The notes under the pieces were generated by a model. That model saw only the letters and a program-made list of their open reading frames with translations, ran no database searches and was not told the DNA's origin. A program made the position numbers and the translations under genes. Of a stretch of 64,000 bases of DNA, positions 1 to 10,098 are shown in pieces. Source of the DNA: Pseudomonas chlororaphis subsp. piscium (GTDB lineage: Bacteria > Pseudomonadota > Gammaproteobacteria > Pseudomonadales > Pseudomonadaceae); contig NZ_CP027707.1 in NCBI RefSeq assembly GCF_003850345.1, forward strand, positions 3,286,001 through 3,350,000, written 5' to 3'. Numbering within the stretch: the first letter of the stretch is position 1; the number at the start of each line of letters is the position of its first letter.

Positions 1-417
1 GGTGAACTGCGGGTCGAGGTTGGCATAACCACCGGTGCCGACCACCACGCAGAAACTCATGTACAGCAGGGCGCAGACCAGGCTCTTGCGCGGGTCGTTC
101 CACAACCGGCTGGCCATCAGGTAGGCCAGCAGCACGCTGAGGCCCATGCTCAGGGCCGAAGCCACCCGCACGCCGAACAGGTTCTGGCCGAACACCGCCT
201 GGCCGAGGGCGATCATCCAGTAGCCGGCGGCCGGCTTCTCGAAATAACGGATGCCCATGAAATGCGGCGATGCCCAGTTACCGGTCAGGAGCATTTCCTG
301 GCTGATCTGCGCATAGCGGGTTTCATCGGGAATCCACAAACCGTGGGTGGCCATCGGCAGCAGGAAGAACAGGCCGAAGGCAATCAGTAAAAGAGGCAGG
401 GCCCAGCGTCTGGTCAT
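1..417 (-). CDS. arnT: ArnT, undecaprenyl phosphate-alpha-L-Ara4N transferase (N-terminal part only)
   Basis: Translation from the ATG at 417 gives a hydrophobic start followed by a [10 protein letters not shown] segment and a [10 protein letters not shown] segment, both typical of the GT83/PMT-like glycosyltransferase ArnT. The first acidic residue after the first membrane helix lies in WIPDE, as expected for this family. About 139 codons are present and the gene runs off the left edge. ArnT moves 4-amino-4-deoxy-L-arabinose from the undecaprenyl carrier to lipid A on the periplasmic face, which lowers binding of cationic peptides and polymyxin. Its ATG overlaps the arnD stop by four bases, so it is the last gene visible of the arn operon. 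Confidence 0.93.
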   Translation of the reverse strand, partial: MTRRWALPLLLIAFGLFFLLPMATHGLWIPDETRYAQISQEMLLTGNWASPHFMGIRYFEKPAAGYWMIALGQAVFGQNLFGVRVASALSMGLSVLLAYLMASRLWNDPRKSLVCALLYMSFCVVVGTGGYANLDPQFT

Positions 418-1301
418 GCGCCTTGCACCCCCAGCCAGCCTTCGCGGCCTTCGAGGGCGCCACGAATGACCTGCCCCTGGGGCAGGCTCTGCAAGGAGGC
501 GGGCAACAGGTTGCCCAGGGCAGTGAAATGAATGTCGCGCTGGCGGGCTTGCGCCAGTAGCTGACGAAAATCGTTGGCCATCAGAATCCCTTCGACCTCG
601 GCGTGAATGGTGTAGACGTTGAGCCTGTCAGGGCTGAACCGGTCCAGGATGAATGTGTTGAAGTCATGAGCCGCAACGGTCGGCCCGACTACTTCGTCGA
701 AGGTCGGCAGGTCGACCGGAATCTGCGGGGCGCCCAGGCCGCCATCCGCCAGCCGTGGCTGGAAGATCGAGGTACCGCGGCAATCGCTGTTGTAGCGAAA
801 GCCGAAGCCCTGCTTGGCCTCGATCACCGACTCGTCGGCGCGCCAGCCGGCGGCCGCCGAGCAGTCGACGTGCTGGCCGAGAATGTCATTGAGGGTGTCG
901 ACGCCCTGGCGGATCTGCTCGATCAACTGCGCCTGGTTCCAGCGCCCGGCATTGGCCTGCCAGCCGTGGTGATCCCAGGCATGCAGGCCGACTTCATGAC
1001 CGGCGTCCCGGGCCCGGCGCATCAGGTGCCCGAGGTCGCGGCCGATCGGCTTGCCCGGCCAGGCGGTACCCGCCAGCAGGATGTCCCAGCCATAAAGGCT
1101 GGCGGCGTTGGAGCGCAGCATCTTCCACAGAAATTGCGGACGGATCAGGCGCCACAGGTGGCGCCCCATGTTGTCCGGGCCGACGCTGAAGAAGAAGGTG
1201 GCCTTGATCCCGGCTTCATCGAGCAGTTCCAGCAACCGCGGCACCCCCTCACGGGTGCCGCGATAGGTATCGACATCGATTCGCAGACCTGCCTGCATCA
1301 A
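414..1301 (-). CDS. arnD: ArnD, 4-deoxy-4-formamido-L-arabinose-phosphoundecaprenol deformylase
   Basis: The 295-residue protein has the NodB-like polysaccharide deacetylase layout: an N-terminal RIDVDTYRG with the metal/catalytic aspartates, ATFFFSVG near residue 35, and a [14 protein letters not shown] motif near residue 105 that carries the metal-binding histidines. The length matches the ArnD family. It removes the formyl group from undecaprenyl-linked L-Ara4FN so that ArnT can use the free-amino form. The start overlaps the arnA stop (ATGA at 1298-1301) and its stop overlaps the arnT start in the same way, which points to translational coupling along the operon. Confidence 0.95.
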   Translation of the reverse strand: MMQAGLRIDVDTYRGTREGVPRLLELLDEAGIKATFFFSVGPDNMGRHLWRLIRPQFLWKMLRSNAASLYGWDILLAGTAWPGKPIGRDLGHLMRRARDAGHEVGLHAWDHHGWQANAGRWNQAQLIEQIRQGVDTLNDILGQHVDCSAAAGWRADESVIEAKQGFGFRYNSDCRGTSIFQPRLADGGLGAPQIPVDLPTFDEVVGPTVAAHDFNTFILDRFSPDRLNVYTIHAEVEGILMANDFRQLLAQARQRDIHFTALGNLLPASLQSLPQGQVIRGALEGREGWLGVQGA

Positions 1302-3289
1302 CGCTTGTCCGCGATTTCGAGCATGGCTTCGCGCAGGAAGAAGTCCAGCGTGTTGCCGATGGTTTCCTTCATCTCGACGGTCGGCTCCCAGTTCAGCAGG
1401 CGCTTGGCGTTGGCGATGCTCGGCTTGCGGTGTTCCACGTCCTGGTAACCGGCACCGTAGAACGACTTGCTCTCGACGTCGCGGAAACCGGCGAATGGCG
1501 GGAAGTTGCCACGCAGCGGGTGGGCTTCGAACTGACGCAGCAGCTCTTCGCCCAACTGGCGGATGCTGGCTTCGTTGTCCGGGTTGCCGATGTTGATGAT
1601 CTGGCCGTTGCAGGCGTCATTGTCGTTGTCGACGATGCGCGCCAGGGCCTCGATGCCGTCGGCGATGTCGGTGAAGCAGCGCTTCTGCTCGCCGCCGTCG
1701 AACAGGCGGATCGGCGTGCCTTCCACCAGGTTGAGGATCAGCTGGGTGATGGCCCGGGAGCTGCCGATACGCGCCGAATCCAGGCGGTCCAGGCGCGGGC
1801 CCATCCAGTTGAACGGACGGAACAGGGTGAAGTTCAGGCCTTTGCTGCCGTAGGCCCAGATCACCCGGTCCAGCAACTGCTTGGACACCGAGTAGATCCA
1901 GCGCTGCTTGTTGATCGGGCCGACGATCAGGTTGGAGCTGTCTTCGTCGAAGTTCCGGTCTTGGCACATGCCATAGACTTCGGAGGTCGACGGGAAGATC
2001 ACGCGCTTGTTGTATTTGACGCAGTAGCGAACCAGCTTGAGGTTCTCTTCGAAGTCCAGCTCGAACACGCGCAGCGGGTTGCGGGTGTATTCGATCGGGG
2101 TGGCGATGGCCACCAGCGGCAGGACCACGTCGCACTTCTTGATGTGGTACTCGATCCACTCGGAGTGAATGCTGATGTCGCCTTCGACGAAGTGGAAGTG
2201 CGGATGGTCGCGCAGGCGCTCGATGGCGTCGGAGCCGATATCCAGGCCGTAGACCTCGTACTTGTCGTCACGCAGCAGGCGCTCGGACAGGTGGTTGCCG
2301 ATAAAGCCGTTGACGCCGAGGATCAGCACCCGGGTGCGCCGCGGGGCACGGCCGGATTCGGCGCCGCGCAGCAGCGAACCATCCACCAGGCCCAGTTCGT
2401 TGGCCAGTTGCGGGCCGCTCAGGTACAGGCCGTTGTCGTTGCGCTGGCCGGCGTTGATCAGCAGCGAGTCCTGGCCGCAGGCGATGCGCAGCGGATTGGT
2501 GCTGATCACCCGGCCCGGGGCCTGGCCTTCATTGCCCTTGACCACCTCGGCGCTCCAGACGATCAGCTTGTGCTCGCCCACGGCGCAGAACGCGCCCGGG
2601 TAAGGCTTGGTCACGGCACGCACCAGGTTGAACAGTTGCTCGGCCGGCTTGTTCCACAGCAGTTTGCCGTCGGCCGCGGTACGGCGACCGAAGTAGCTGG
2701 CCTTGGATTCGTCCTGGGCGGTTTCGCTGACCTTGCCTTGCGCCAGGGCGGGCAGGGTGTCGCGCAGCAGGCTGGCGGCGGCATCGCGCAGCTTGCCGTG
2801 CAGGCTCAGCGCGGTATCGCTGCGCTCGATGGCCACCCGCTGCTGGGCAATGATCGCCCCGGCGTCGGCACGCTTGACCATGCGGTGCAGGGTCACGCCG
2901 GTTTCGCTTTCGCCATTGACCAGCACCCAGTTGGCTGGTGCGCGGCCACGGTAGTTCGGCAGCAGCGAACCGTGCAGGTTGAACGCACCCTTGCTGGCGG
3001 TGGCCAGCAGCGCTTCGCTCAGCAGGTTGCGATAGTAGAAGGAGAAGATGTAGTCGGGGTTGAGCTTGGCGATGCGCTCGACCCACAGCGGGTGGTTGGC
3101 GTCTTCCGGGGCATGCACCGGGATGCCCTTGAGCGAGCACAACTGGGCCACGGAGCCGTAGAAGGTGTTTTCCTTCGGATCGTCGGCATGGGTGAAGACC
3201 GCGCCGATTTCATAGCCTGCGTTGAGCAGGGCTTCGATGCCTGCGCAGCCGATATCGTGGTAGGCGAAGACAACAGCTTTATGACTCAT
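1298..3289 (-). CDS. arnA: ArnA, bifunctional UDP-L-Ara4N formyltransferase / UDP-glucuronate C4 decarboxylase
   Basis: The 663-residue protein is a fusion. Residues 1 to about 300 are a formyl-tetrahydrofolate-dependent formyltransferase with the [12 protein letters not shown] signature (Asn104, His106). From about residue 318 there is an extended short-chain dehydrogenase with the NAD-binding GVNGFIG loop, a PSTSEVYG segment and a YSVSK motif. The C-terminal domain oxidatively decarboxylates UDP-glucuronic acid to the UDP-4-keto sugar used by ArnB, and the N-terminal domain formylates the ArnB product. Length matches E. coli ArnA. It overlaps arnC and arnD by four bases each. Confidence 0.96.
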   Translation of the reverse strand: MSHKAVVFAYHDIGCAGIEALLNAGYEIGAVFTHADDPKENTFYGSVAQLCSLKGIPVHAPEDANHPLWVERIAKLNPDYIFSFYYRNLLSEALLATASKGAFNLHGSLLPNYRGRAPANWVLVNGESETGVTLHRMVKRADAGAIIAQQRVAIERSDTALSLHGKLRDAAASLLRDTLPALAQGKVSETAQDESKASYFGRRTAADGKLLWNKPAEQLFNLVRAVTKPYPGAFCAVGEHKLIVWSAEVVKGNEGQAPGRVISTNPLRIACGQDSLLINAGQRNDNGLYLSGPQLANELGLVDGSLLRGAESGRAPRRTRVLILGVNGFIGNHLSERLLRDDKYEVYGLDIGSDAIERLRDHPHFHFVEGDISIHSEWIEYHIKKCDVVLPLVAIATPIEYTRNPLRVFELDFEENLKLVRYCVKYNKRVIFPSTSEVYGMCQDRNFDEDSSNLIVGPINKQRWIYSVSKQLLDRVIWAYGSKGLNFTLFRPFNWMGPRLDRLDSARIGSSRAITQLILNLVEGTPIRLFDGGEQKRCFTDIADGIEALARIVDNDNDACNGQIINIGNPDNEASIRQLGEELLRQFEAHPLRGNFPPFAGFRDVESKSFYGAGYQDVEHRKPSIANAKRLLNWEPTVEMKETIGNTLDFFLREAMLEIADKR

Positions 3290-4305
3290 GGCGAAACCTG
3301 ATCGGAGAGAGTGGAAGTTAGACCGTCAACCGTGACAGCGGGAGCAGGGGCGGCAGGCTGGCTGCGCAGAACTTTTTCAATGAAGAAGCGTGGGCGGGCG
3401 CGTACATCGCTGTACATGCGGCCCAGGTATTCGCCCAAGAGGCCCATGCCGATGAACTGGCCACCGGTGAACACGAACAGGATGGCGAACAGCACGAACA
3501 TACCGTCGCCGGCCCATTGGGCGCCGAACACCAGGCGCAGGAAGATCAGCATCAGGGCGAACAGCACGCCGAGGCCGGCCATGCTGAAACCGATGATGCT
3601 CAGCAAGCGCAGCGGCGTGGTGGTCATGCAGGTGATCAGGTCGAACATCAGGTTGATCAGGCGCATCGGGCTGTACTTGGAATCGCCGTGTTCACGCTCG
3701 GCGTGGTTCACCAGCACCTCGGTGGTGTGGCGGGCGAAGCTGTTGGCCAGGATCGGGATGAAGGTGCTGCGTTCGCGGCAGGCGAGCATGGCGTCGACCA
3801 CGCTGCGGCGGTAGGCGCGCAGCATGCAGCCGTAGTCGTTCATGGCCACGCCGGTGGAGCGTTTCACGGCCAGGTTGATCAGCTTCGACGGCCAGCGGCG
3901 CCAGGCGGAATCCTGGCGTTTGTTGCGCACCGTGCCGACCACGTCGTAGCCCAGCTCGGCCTGGGCCACCAGGCGCGGGATTTCTTCCGGCGGGTTCTGC
4001 AGGTCGGCGTCCAGGGTGATGACCACATCGCCGCGGCACTGCTCGAAACCGGCCATGATCGCCGCATGCTGGCCGTAGTTGCGATTGAGGATCACCGCCA
4101 CCACCGGGCTGCCTTCGCGGCCGGCGGCTTCCTCGAGGATCTGCGCCGAGTCGTCGCGGCTGCCGTCGTCCACCAGGACGATCTCGAAATCGTGCTTGAG
4201 CTGGCGGCACGCCGCTTCAGTGCGCCGCAGCAGTTCGGGCAGGCTTTCTTCTTCGTTGTAGACCGGAATGACGATCGACACGAACTGGATTGGATAAGGT
4301 TTCAA
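3286..4305 (-). CDS. arnC: ArnC, undecaprenyl-phosphate 4-deoxy-4-formamido-L-arabinose transferase
   Basis: A GT2-family glycosyltransferase of 339 residues that loads L-Ara4FN onto undecaprenyl phosphate at the cytoplasmic membrane face. Visible motifs are YNEEES near the start, VDDGSRDDS, and [12 protein letters not shown], followed by two C-terminal transmembrane segments (about residues 235-260 and 270-300). The open frame extends upstream to 4545, but homology begins at a TTG at 4305 ([14 protein letters not shown]). That TTG overlaps the arnB stop as TTGA, which mirrors the ATGA overlaps at the other arn junctions, and gives the usual ArnC length. I therefore choose the TTG. Confidence 0.94.
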   Translation of the reverse strand: MKPYPIQFVSIVIPVYNEEESLPELLRRTEAACRQLKHDFEIVLVDDGSRDDSAQILEEAAGREGSPVVAVILNRNYGQHAAIMAGFEQCRGDVVITLDADLQNPPEEIPRLVAQAELGYDVVGTVRNKRQDSAWRRWPSKLINLAVKRSTGVAMNDYGCMLRAYRRSVVDAMLACRERSTFIPILANSFARHTTEVLVNHAEREHGDSKYSPMRLINLMFDLITCMTTTPLRLLSIIGFSMAGLGVLFALMLIFLRLVFGAQWAGDGMFVLFAILFVFTGGQFIGMGLLGEYLGRMYSDVRARPRFFIEKVLRSQPAAPAPAVTVDGLTSTLSDQVSP

Positions 4306-5450
4306 AGGTTTCGGTCCAGACAGGTTTTGATGGCGCCGACGACCCGCTCGACATCGTCGAGGGTCATGTCGGGGAACAGCGGAATCGAGCACAGGCGCGC
4401 CGAGTTCCACTCGGTGTTGGGCAGCCGCACATCCGGGAAGCGCTGGCGGTAATAGCTGTGCAAGTGAGTGGCGACGAAGTGGATGCCGCTGCCGATGTTC
4501 TGCTCCTGCAGGGCCTTCATGAAGCCGTCGCGATCGATGCCGCAACGCTCGGCGTCGATGCGCAGGATGAACAGGTGCCAGGCATGTTGCTGCGGATACT
4601 GCGGCAGGTGCAGCGGTTGCACCGGCAGGTCGCGCAGTTGCTCCAGGTAGGCGTTGGCCAGGATCTCGCGCTGGCGGTTGATCGCGTCCAGGCGCTGTAG
4701 CTGGACCAGGGCGATGGCGGCATTGATATCCGCCAGGTTGTATTTGAAGCCGGGCTCGATCACCTCGGCCTGGGGCTTGCGTCCGTGGGTCAGGCGGTCA
4801 TAGGCATCGACCCCCAGGCCATGGAACTTGAGCATGCGTACCCGATTGGCCAGGGCCTCGTCATCGCTGACGAACATCGCGCCTTCGGCGCAGGTCATGT
4901 TCTTGATCGCATGGAAGGAAAAGATCGCTGTGCCCCGGGCGCCAATGGGCCGGCCGCGATAGGTGGTGCCGGCGGCGTGGGCGGCATCCTCGATCACCGC
5001 GATGCCGTGTTTGTCGGCCAGGGCGTAGAGCGGATCGAGGTCGAAGGCGGCGCCGGCGTAATGCACCGGGATAATCGCTTTGGTCCGTGGCGTGATCGCT
5101 GCTTCAATGGTGGCGGCATCGGTCATCAGGGTGTGCGGATCGACATCGACGAAGACCGGAGTCGCCCCCAGCAGGCAGATCATGTTGGCCGTGGAAACCC
5201 AGGTCTGCGAGGGGGTGATCACCTCGTCGCCGGGGCCAATGCCCAGCGCCAGCAGGGTAATGTGCATGCCGCCGGTGGCCGACGACAGCGCCACCGCGTG
5301 CTGGCAACCGACCCGCGCGGCGAATTGCTGCTCAAGCTCCTGGTTTTTCGGTCCGGTGGTGATCCAGCCAGAACGTAGAACCTGCTCGACCGCTGCAATC
5401 TCTTCATCGCCAATACTCGGGCGCGAGAAAGGAAGGAAAGCCTGGTTCAT
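4302..5450 (-). CDS. arnB: ArnB, UDP-4-amino-4-deoxy-L-arabinose--oxoglutarate aminotransferase
   Basis: A 382-residue fold-type I PLP enzyme of the DegT/DnrJ/EryC1 family. The PLP-binding lysine is Lys183 in the [10 protein letters not shown] motif. A SGWITTGP segment near residue 30 and an EDAAHAAG segment near residue 157 are typical of sugar aminotransferases. It transfers the amino group from glutamate to the UDP-4-keto-pentose made by ArnA. It is the first gene of the arn operon; a GAGG ribosome-binding sequence lies just upstream of the ATG at 5450. The operon promoter must lie in the intergenic region to its right. Confidence 0.95.
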   Translation of the reverse strand: MNQAFLPFSRPSIGDEEIAAVEQVLRSGWITTGPKNQELEQQFAARVGCQHAVALSSATGGMHITLLALGIGPGDEVITPSQTWVSTANMICLLGATPVFVDVDPHTLMTDAATIEAAITPRTKAIIPVHYAGAAFDLDPLYALADKHGIAVIEDAAHAAGTTYRGRPIGARGTAIFSFHAIKNMTCAEGAMFVSDDEALANRVRMLKFHGLGVDAYDRLTHGRKPQAEVIEPGFKYNLADINAAIALVQLQRLDAINRQREILANAYLEQLRDLPVQPLHLPQYPQQHAWHLFILRIDAERCGIDRDGFMKALQEQNIGSGIHFVATHLHSYYRQRFPDVRLPNTEWNSARLCSIPLFPDMTLDDVERVVGAIKTCLDRNL

Positions 5451-5804
5451 TGAGACCTCGGGGAAAAAGGATTTTCAGCAATCGAAAGGAGAAAAAGCGC
5501 CTGTGTTACGGCTGGGAGTATTCAAAAAAGGCGTTTTTGGTTCGGTCATTGAAGCGCGTCCATAAGTGAGGTCGTTGTGGTCGTCCATGCCTGATTGCAG
5601 TAAAGACCATGCAGGGTAAAAGTAAAGCCAGATCAGTGTGTTAGCTTTTGTTTCAATCAGATGACCGGGCTGACTCCCTGCGCCTATGAATGGATTCAGG
5701 TTAAGCGGAAAAATGTGAAACGAACATGAAAAAAAGGCCAACGGAGCGTTTATCTTTCACCTAGACAGCCAGTGTTCAGACTTCGCCACTAGTTGACCGA
5801 TAAA

Positions 5805-5853
5805 ACCCCTGTTACAGCATCCCCAAGGTGTTTTTTTCGCTGACAACAGGGGT
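5805..5853. repeat. 9-bp perfect inverted repeat with 31-nt loop
   Basis: ACCCCTGTT at 5805-5813 is perfectly complementary to AACAGGGGT at 5845-5853. The loop includes a run of seven T. Both arms are followed outside by A-rich sequence. It could be a weak terminator or an operator pair. Its role is unknown. Confidence 0.45.
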
Positions 5854-6007
5854 AAAAGTCACTTGGCCGAGAGACGTTTTTTACCTTTGCAGACGCCATT
5901 GTTTTCAAACACCACATGAACTAAGGAGCATCTGTTTGCACATCACCGACCCGTGGACGCTCTATCTTGCTGCCTTGACACCTTCGGGGCGCCGACCGAT
6001 ACGACCT

Positions 6008-6039
6008 TTGACAGGGCCGTGGCGTTCCCGTCGTATACT
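6008..6039 (+). promoter_or_regulatory. Candidate sigma70 promoter with long spacer
   Basis: TTGACA at 6008-6013 and TATACT at 6034-6039 match the two sigma70 hexamers well, but the spacer is 20 nt rather than 16-18. It is upstream of the solute-binding protein gene at 6207. The long spacer makes this a weak call. Confidence 0.3.
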
Positions 6040-6206
6040 CCGTCGGGCTTGTAGCGGCGCCCGATCGCTTGCCTGAAGTCAAACGGCACTCTTGTCGGCA
6101 GAATCCGGGGGAGGGAAGGCGCCGGCAATAACACTGCTCTACCATTCACCGTTGAATAACCACCGGCCACTCAATAACGAATAGAAGCCAACAAGAGGCT
6201 CGTTGT

Positions 6207-6989
6207 GTGATTGACAGAACACCAGCCAAAGGCGTTTCTCTTTTCAGCCTGTTGTTACTGCCGCTATTGCTGGGAAGGGTTCCTGTGCTCGAGGCACACG
6301 AGTCTCTCGAGTTGCTGATGCCGGACGCGCCGCCCCTGACCATGGTCAATCAGGGCGATCGTCACGGCATAGTCGGCGACATTGTCTTGCGGGCGCTGAA
6401 AAACAGTGGATATGCCAGCGAACTCAGAAACCTGCCATGGGCGCGGGCGCAGAAATACGCCCTCGAGAAGGACAACGTGCTGATCGCGCCGCTCAGCCGG
6501 ACACCCGAGCGGGAAGATCGCTACACCTGGATTGCCCCGATCATGCAGATGGACCGGGCGTTTTTCAGCCTCGAGCATAAAGTGACGAGCTTCGAAGAAG
6601 CCCGGCGGCGTTTCAAGGCCATCGCCGTGGGGTTGGGCAGTGCCCAGGAAGAAATCCTGCGCAGCAAGGGCTTCGCCCCGGAGCAGATCTATGCCATCAA
6701 GATCGGCGAGAACCCCGCGCAATTGCTGTTGAAGGGCAGGGTGGACGCCTGGTTCAACGGGGTCCAGGAAAGCCGCTATATCTGGCAGCGCGTCTCCAGC
6801 CGGCCGCTGTTGATGAGCCCGCCCCTGGTGAGTCATGAGCTTTACCTCGCCTGCTCCAAAGTATGCAGCGCCGAGATCGTGAGCCATGTTGCGAAGGCCA
6901 TAGAGACCATGCGCCGTGACGGTTATATCGAGAAAGTCAAAGGCCGCTATCTAAATAACGACCCGCTGGAAAAGTCCGGCAGTTTGTAA
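6207..6989 (+). CDS. Periplasmic solute-binding protein, family 3-like
   Basis: A 260-residue protein with an N-terminal signal peptide (basic start, then a leucine-rich core, likely cleaved near residue 30 after VLEA) and the general pattern of bacterial extracellular solute-binding family 3 proteins: GIVGDIVLRALKNSG near residue 55, PWARAQ, and a late GRVDAWFNGV motif. There are no permease or ATPase genes next to it, so it may be an orphan binding or sensing protein rather than part of a transporter. The start is a GTG at 6207; no strong ribosome-binding site is visible. The ligand cannot be inferred. Confidence 0.75.
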   Translation: MIDRTPAKGVSLFSLLLLPLLLGRVPVLEAHESLELLMPDAPPLTMVNQGDRHGIVGDIVLRALKNSGYASELRNLPWARAQKYALEKDNVLIAPLSRTPEREDRYTWIAPIMQMDRAFFSLEHKVTSFEEARRRFKAIAVGLGSAQEEILRSKGFAPEQIYAIKIGENPAQLLLKGRVDAWFNGVQESRYIWQRVSSRPLLMSPPLVSHELYLACSKVCSAEIVSHVAKAIETMRRDGYIEKVKGRYLNNDPLEKSGSL

Positions 6990-7054
6990 TTGAACGGCTT
7001 CAGGCTTTACCGGTCTTGCCAATAACCAAAGTCTGCCTGGCGACCAGGACAAGT

Positions 7055-8140
7055 TTATTCGGACAGGGCATCCTCATTGAGCCGAATGATCTCGTTCAGA
7101 TTTTTCAGAGTGTTGTTGAAGTTGTCCTTGGCATGGTTGAGCTTCTTGAATTGCCCCACCAACTCCCTGGTTTTTTGCTGCAATGCGTCTTCACGTTTAT
7201 CCAGTTCGCCCTGACGCGCTTCTTGTTGCGCGCGTATCGCACTGTCGGCTTGCCGATCCTGATCAAGTTGCCGTTGCAGTTGCTGTAACTGCTCTTCCTT
7301 TTGTTCGAGCAGGCGCTCTTTCTCCTGTAATTGAGACTCTCTGGAATCCAGGGTCTGCTGTTGCGTCTGGCTCTGCTGTTTCTGTTGCTTGAGCCGGTTG
7401 GCGATACTGGAGAACTCCATCAGGCTTGCCTCGACATCCTGCAGGAAGTGCTCGGGGTCGGTGCCCGGGAAAGGCCAGTCTTCATCCTGGGGTTCGGCCG
7501 GGGGCTGCTGCTCGGCTGGCATCGCCAGGGGGCCGGCATCGGAGTAGCGGATTTCGGCCGCGGGCGCGTCTGGCTGGGGGCTTTGGGTTTCGGAGCTGCC
7601 CGCAGTCTCGGTGGATTCGTGGCGTTCTTGTTCGGCGCTGTCGCCCGCCTGTTCGTCGAGTTGCGCCAGGGCGGCGTCGAGTTGCTGGTCATCTATGGCT
7701 GTGGGCGAATGTTCGATCGCCGAGCCAAATTGAGCCGAAGCCTGGAAACTCAGCAGCTTGGCGATCCATTCCTTCTTGGTGCTCAACAAACGATGGTCCG
7801 CCGCCGCGGCGGCGGGCAACTGTTGCTTGTTCAGGTCCAGCAGATGGTAGGGCACATCGCTTTCACGGTGTTCACCGGTGGCAGCCTCGCGCAGGATCTG
7901 GCTGAACACGCGAATCGCCAGTTGCCCGTCCTCGTCCGAGTCCAGGGCGCCCAGGCAGTAGTTGCCCCCTTCGCTGAATAACAAGGCGATATAGACGCGC
8001 AGATTATCTTCATCAAGGCTTTCATTCAGGCTATAGGCGAGAAAGTTTCGACCTGCTTCTGGAACAGAAAAACTGCAGAGCAAAGCCGCTGTCAGCATTT
8101 GCTGTTCTTTGTTTTCGATGAAGATAGTGCGTAAGAGCAT
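7055..8140 (-). CDS. Hypothetical protein with acidic linker and C-terminal coiled coil
   Basis: A 361-residue protein that I do not recognise. Residues 1 to about 140 look globular. Residues about 140-225 are an acidic, proline- and glutamine-rich linker. From about residue 240 to 350 the sequence is a long Gln/Glu/Leu-rich heptad-like coiled coil. No signal peptide or membrane segment is visible, so it is probably cytoplasmic. It is divergent from the ABC operon that starts at 8434. A scaffold or adaptor role would fit the architecture, but that is a guess. The start at 8140 has only a modest GGGTGA upstream sequence. Confidence 0.65.
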   Translation of the reverse strand: MLLRTIFIENKEQQMLTAALLCSFSVPEAGRNFLAYSLNESLDEDNLRVYIALLFSEGGNYCLGALDSDEDGQLAIRVFSQILREAATGEHRESDVPYHLLDLNKQQLPAAAAADHRLLSTKKEWIAKLLSFQASAQFGSAIEHSPTAIDDQQLDAALAQLDEQAGDSAEQERHESTETAGSSETQSPQPDAPAAEIRYSDAGPLAMPAEQQPPAEPQDEDWPFPGTDPEHFLQDVEASLMEFSSIANRLKQQKQQSQTQQQTLDSRESQLQEKERLLEQKEEQLQQLQRQLDQDRQADSAIRAQQEARQGELDKREDALQQKTRELVGQFKKLNHAKDNFNNTLKNLNEIIRLNEDALSE

Positions 8141-8433
8141 AGGTCACCCAGTAAACTCAAGTAAGAATATGAGAGCTAGGATACTAGGAAATAATGTCAG
8201 CTGGCGTTAAGAGCAATACTCTGGCTGCATAGGATAAATCTTATATTTCTATCGAATGATCTTATTCATATGCCTTTATACCCGCATTAAAAATATCAAC
8301 GTGTATTGTATTGCGCCCAATCCGGCACAACACCGCTATTGATCCTGTTGCAACTACCCAATCTCAACCCGCTGCTGAATATGAATGGCCTCTGGCTGTT
8401 CACCTCAGACTTCTCTTGCTGAACCTGGAAGCC

Positions 8434-9357
8434 ATGATCGAAATATCCAAACTAACCAAGTCTTTTTCCGGGCAGGTCGCGGTCGACGATTTGTCCTGTC
8501 ATATCGGCCCGGGAGAAGTACTGGGGATTCTCGGGCCAAACGGTGCAGGCAAATCCACCACGATGAAAATGCTCACCGGCTTTCTGGCGCCGACCTCCGG
8601 CACCGCGAGCATCCTGGGGTTCGACATCCGCACCCAGACCCGCCACGCCCAGCGGCAGATGGGTTACCTGCCGGAAGGCGCGCCCAGCTACAGCGACATG
8701 GCGGTACAGGGTTTTCTCGAGTTCATTGCCAGCGTTCGCGGCTATCGCGGTGCGCAGAAGCGCGAACGGGTGGACCGGGTGATCGACCTGCTGGAACTGG
8801 GCGACGTCCGGCGCCAGACCATCGAGACCCTGTCCAAGGGCTTCACCCGCCGGGTCGGCCTGGGCCAGGCGATCCTCCACGATCCGCGGGTGTTGATTCT
8901 CGACGAACCCACCGACGGGCTCGACCCGAACCAGAAGCAACTGGTTCGCCAACTGATCCAGGACTTGGGCCAGGACAAGATCGTGATCATCTCGACCCAT
9001 ATCCTCGAAGAGGTGTCGGCTGTCTGTAACCGCGCCCTGATCATCAGCAATGGCCGCTTGCTGGCCGACAGCACGCCGCACGAGTTGGAGCGCAGTTCCC
9101 GCTATCGCCAGGCGGTGACCTTGCAGGCCGACGAACCGCTGGACCTGCTGGCCCTGGTGGTCTTGCCGGGCGTGGCGGGCGTCGAGCAGAACCCGGCCGA
9201 AGGCAGCCTGACGCTGCTGGCGCGGCCCGGCGAGGTGATTTTTCCTCAGGTCAACGCGCTGGTGACCGCGCGTGGCTGGAAGATGAAGCGCCTGGAGCTG
9301 GAGCAGGGCCGTCTCGACGAGGTGTTCCAGACCCTGACCCGGGGAGAATCGGCATGA
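8434..9357 (+). CDS. ABC transporter ATP-binding protein (GldA/NosF-like)
   Basis: A 307-residue ABC-2 type ATPase. The Walker A motif is GPNGAGKST (residues 34-42), followed by a YLPEGAPSY Q-loop region. The signature region is degenerate (LSKGFTRRVGLGQ), as is common in this subfamily. Walker B is VLILDEPTDGLD, and the H-loop is IISTHI. The open frame extends to 8311, but homology begins at the ATG at 8434. It overlaps the permease gene by four bases (9354-9357). With the next two genes it forms a three-gene unit of the gliding-motility GldA-GldF-GldG type, widespread in non-gliding proteobacteria, whose substrate is not established. Confidence 0.9.
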   Translation: MIEISKLTKSFSGQVAVDDLSCHIGPGEVLGILGPNGAGKSTTMKMLTGFLAPTSGTASILGFDIRTQTRHAQRQMGYLPEGAPSYSDMAVQGFLEFIASVRGYRGAQKRERVDRVIDLLELGDVRRQTIETLSKGFTRRVGLGQAILHDPRVLILDEPTDGLDPNQKQLVRQLIQDLGQDKIVIISTHILEEVSAVCNRALIISNGRLLADSTPHELERSSRYRQAVTLQADEPLDLLALVVLPGVAGVEQNPAEGSLTLLARPGEVIFPQVNALVTARGWKMKRLELEQGRLDEVFQTLTRGESA

Positions 9358-10088
9358 GACAGCTACCGGTGATTTTCAAGCGTGAGCTGGGCAGTTATTT
9401 CGCCACGCCGCTGGCCTTCGTATTCATCGAGATCTTCCTGGTGCTCTCGGGCGTCTTCACCTTCTACCTGGGCAGTTTCTACGAGCGCAACCAGGCGGAC
9501 CTGGCGCCGTTCTTCGACGTCCATCCCTGGCTCTACCTGTTCCTGCTGCCGGCCCTGGCCATGCGCCTGTGGTCGGAGGAGCGCAAGTCCGGCAGCATCG
9601 AATTGCTGATGACCCTGCCGGTGAGTTGTTTCGAGGCGGTGGTCGGCAAGTTCCTCGCCGCCTGGGTCGTCGCCGGCATCACCCTGTTGTTGACCCTGCC
9701 CATGGTGCTGACCGTGAATTACCTGGGCAACCCGGACAACGGCGTGATCCTGACCGGCTATCTGGGCAGCTGGTTGCTCGCCGGCACCTACCTGGCGATC
9801 GGCTCCTGCATGTCGGCCATGGCCAAGAGCCAGGTGATTGCCCTGATCCTCGCCTTCCTGGTGTGTTTCCTGTTCGTCGCCTGCGGTTTCTCCCTGGTGC
9901 TGGATGCACTCAACCCATGGGCGCCGCAATGGCTGTTGGACTTGCTGGCCTCGCTGAGCCTGCTGACCCATTTCGGCACGATCAGCAAAGGACTGATCGA
10001 CCTGCGCGATCCGCTGTATTTCCTCAGCGTGATTGTCGCCTGGCTGATGGCCACGGTGGTGACGGTCAACCTGAAGAAAGCCGAGTGA
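9354..10088 (+). CDS. ABC-2 type permease (GldF-like)
   Basis: A 244-residue integral membrane protein with about six transmembrane helices. The opening segment (VIFKRELGSYFATPLAFVF) and the MRLWSEERKSGSIELLMTLP motif near residue 75 are typical of ABC-2 permeases of the GldF/NosY group. It is translationally coupled to the ATPase by an ATGA overlap and followed 10 bases later by the GldG-like gene. It would form the membrane channel for the ATPase at 8434. Confidence 0.88.
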   Translation: MRQLPVIFKRELGSYFATPLAFVFIEIFLVLSGVFTFYLGSFYERNQADLAPFFDVHPWLYLFLLPALAMRLWSEERKSGSIELLMTLPVSCFEAVVGKFLAAWVVAGITLLLTLPMVLTVNYLGNPDNGVILTGYLGSWLLAGTYLAIGSCMSAMAKSQVIALILAFLVCFLFVACGFSLVLDALNPWAPQWLLDLLASLSLLTHFGTISKGLIDLRDPLYFLSVIVAWLMATVVTVNLKKAE

Positions 10089-10098
10089 GGACGATTCG

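Larger units (their letters stand above)
5451..6206. other. Long intergenic region with arn leader and divergent promoters
   Basis: About 750 bases separate arnB (minus) from the solute-binding protein gene (plus). The 300 bases next to arnB are AT-rich and should contain the arn promoter. I see an isolated CTTAA half-site at about 5700-5704 on the minus strand but no convincing two-part PmrA or PhoP box. A 24-codon reading frame just upstream of arnB (starting near 5549, minus) has no convincing ribosome-binding site. The region also contains the inverted repeat at 5805-5853 and a weak sigma70-like promoter at 6008-6039. No longer gene is supported. Confidence 0.5.

Noticed and set aside
4306..4545. 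N-terminal extension of ArnC
   Set aside because: It overlaps the arnB coding sequence and does not resemble ArnC; the TTG at 4305 gives the family length.
5695..5710. Possible PmrA box upstream of arnB
   Set aside because: Only one CTTAA half-site is visible; the second half at the required spacing is absent.
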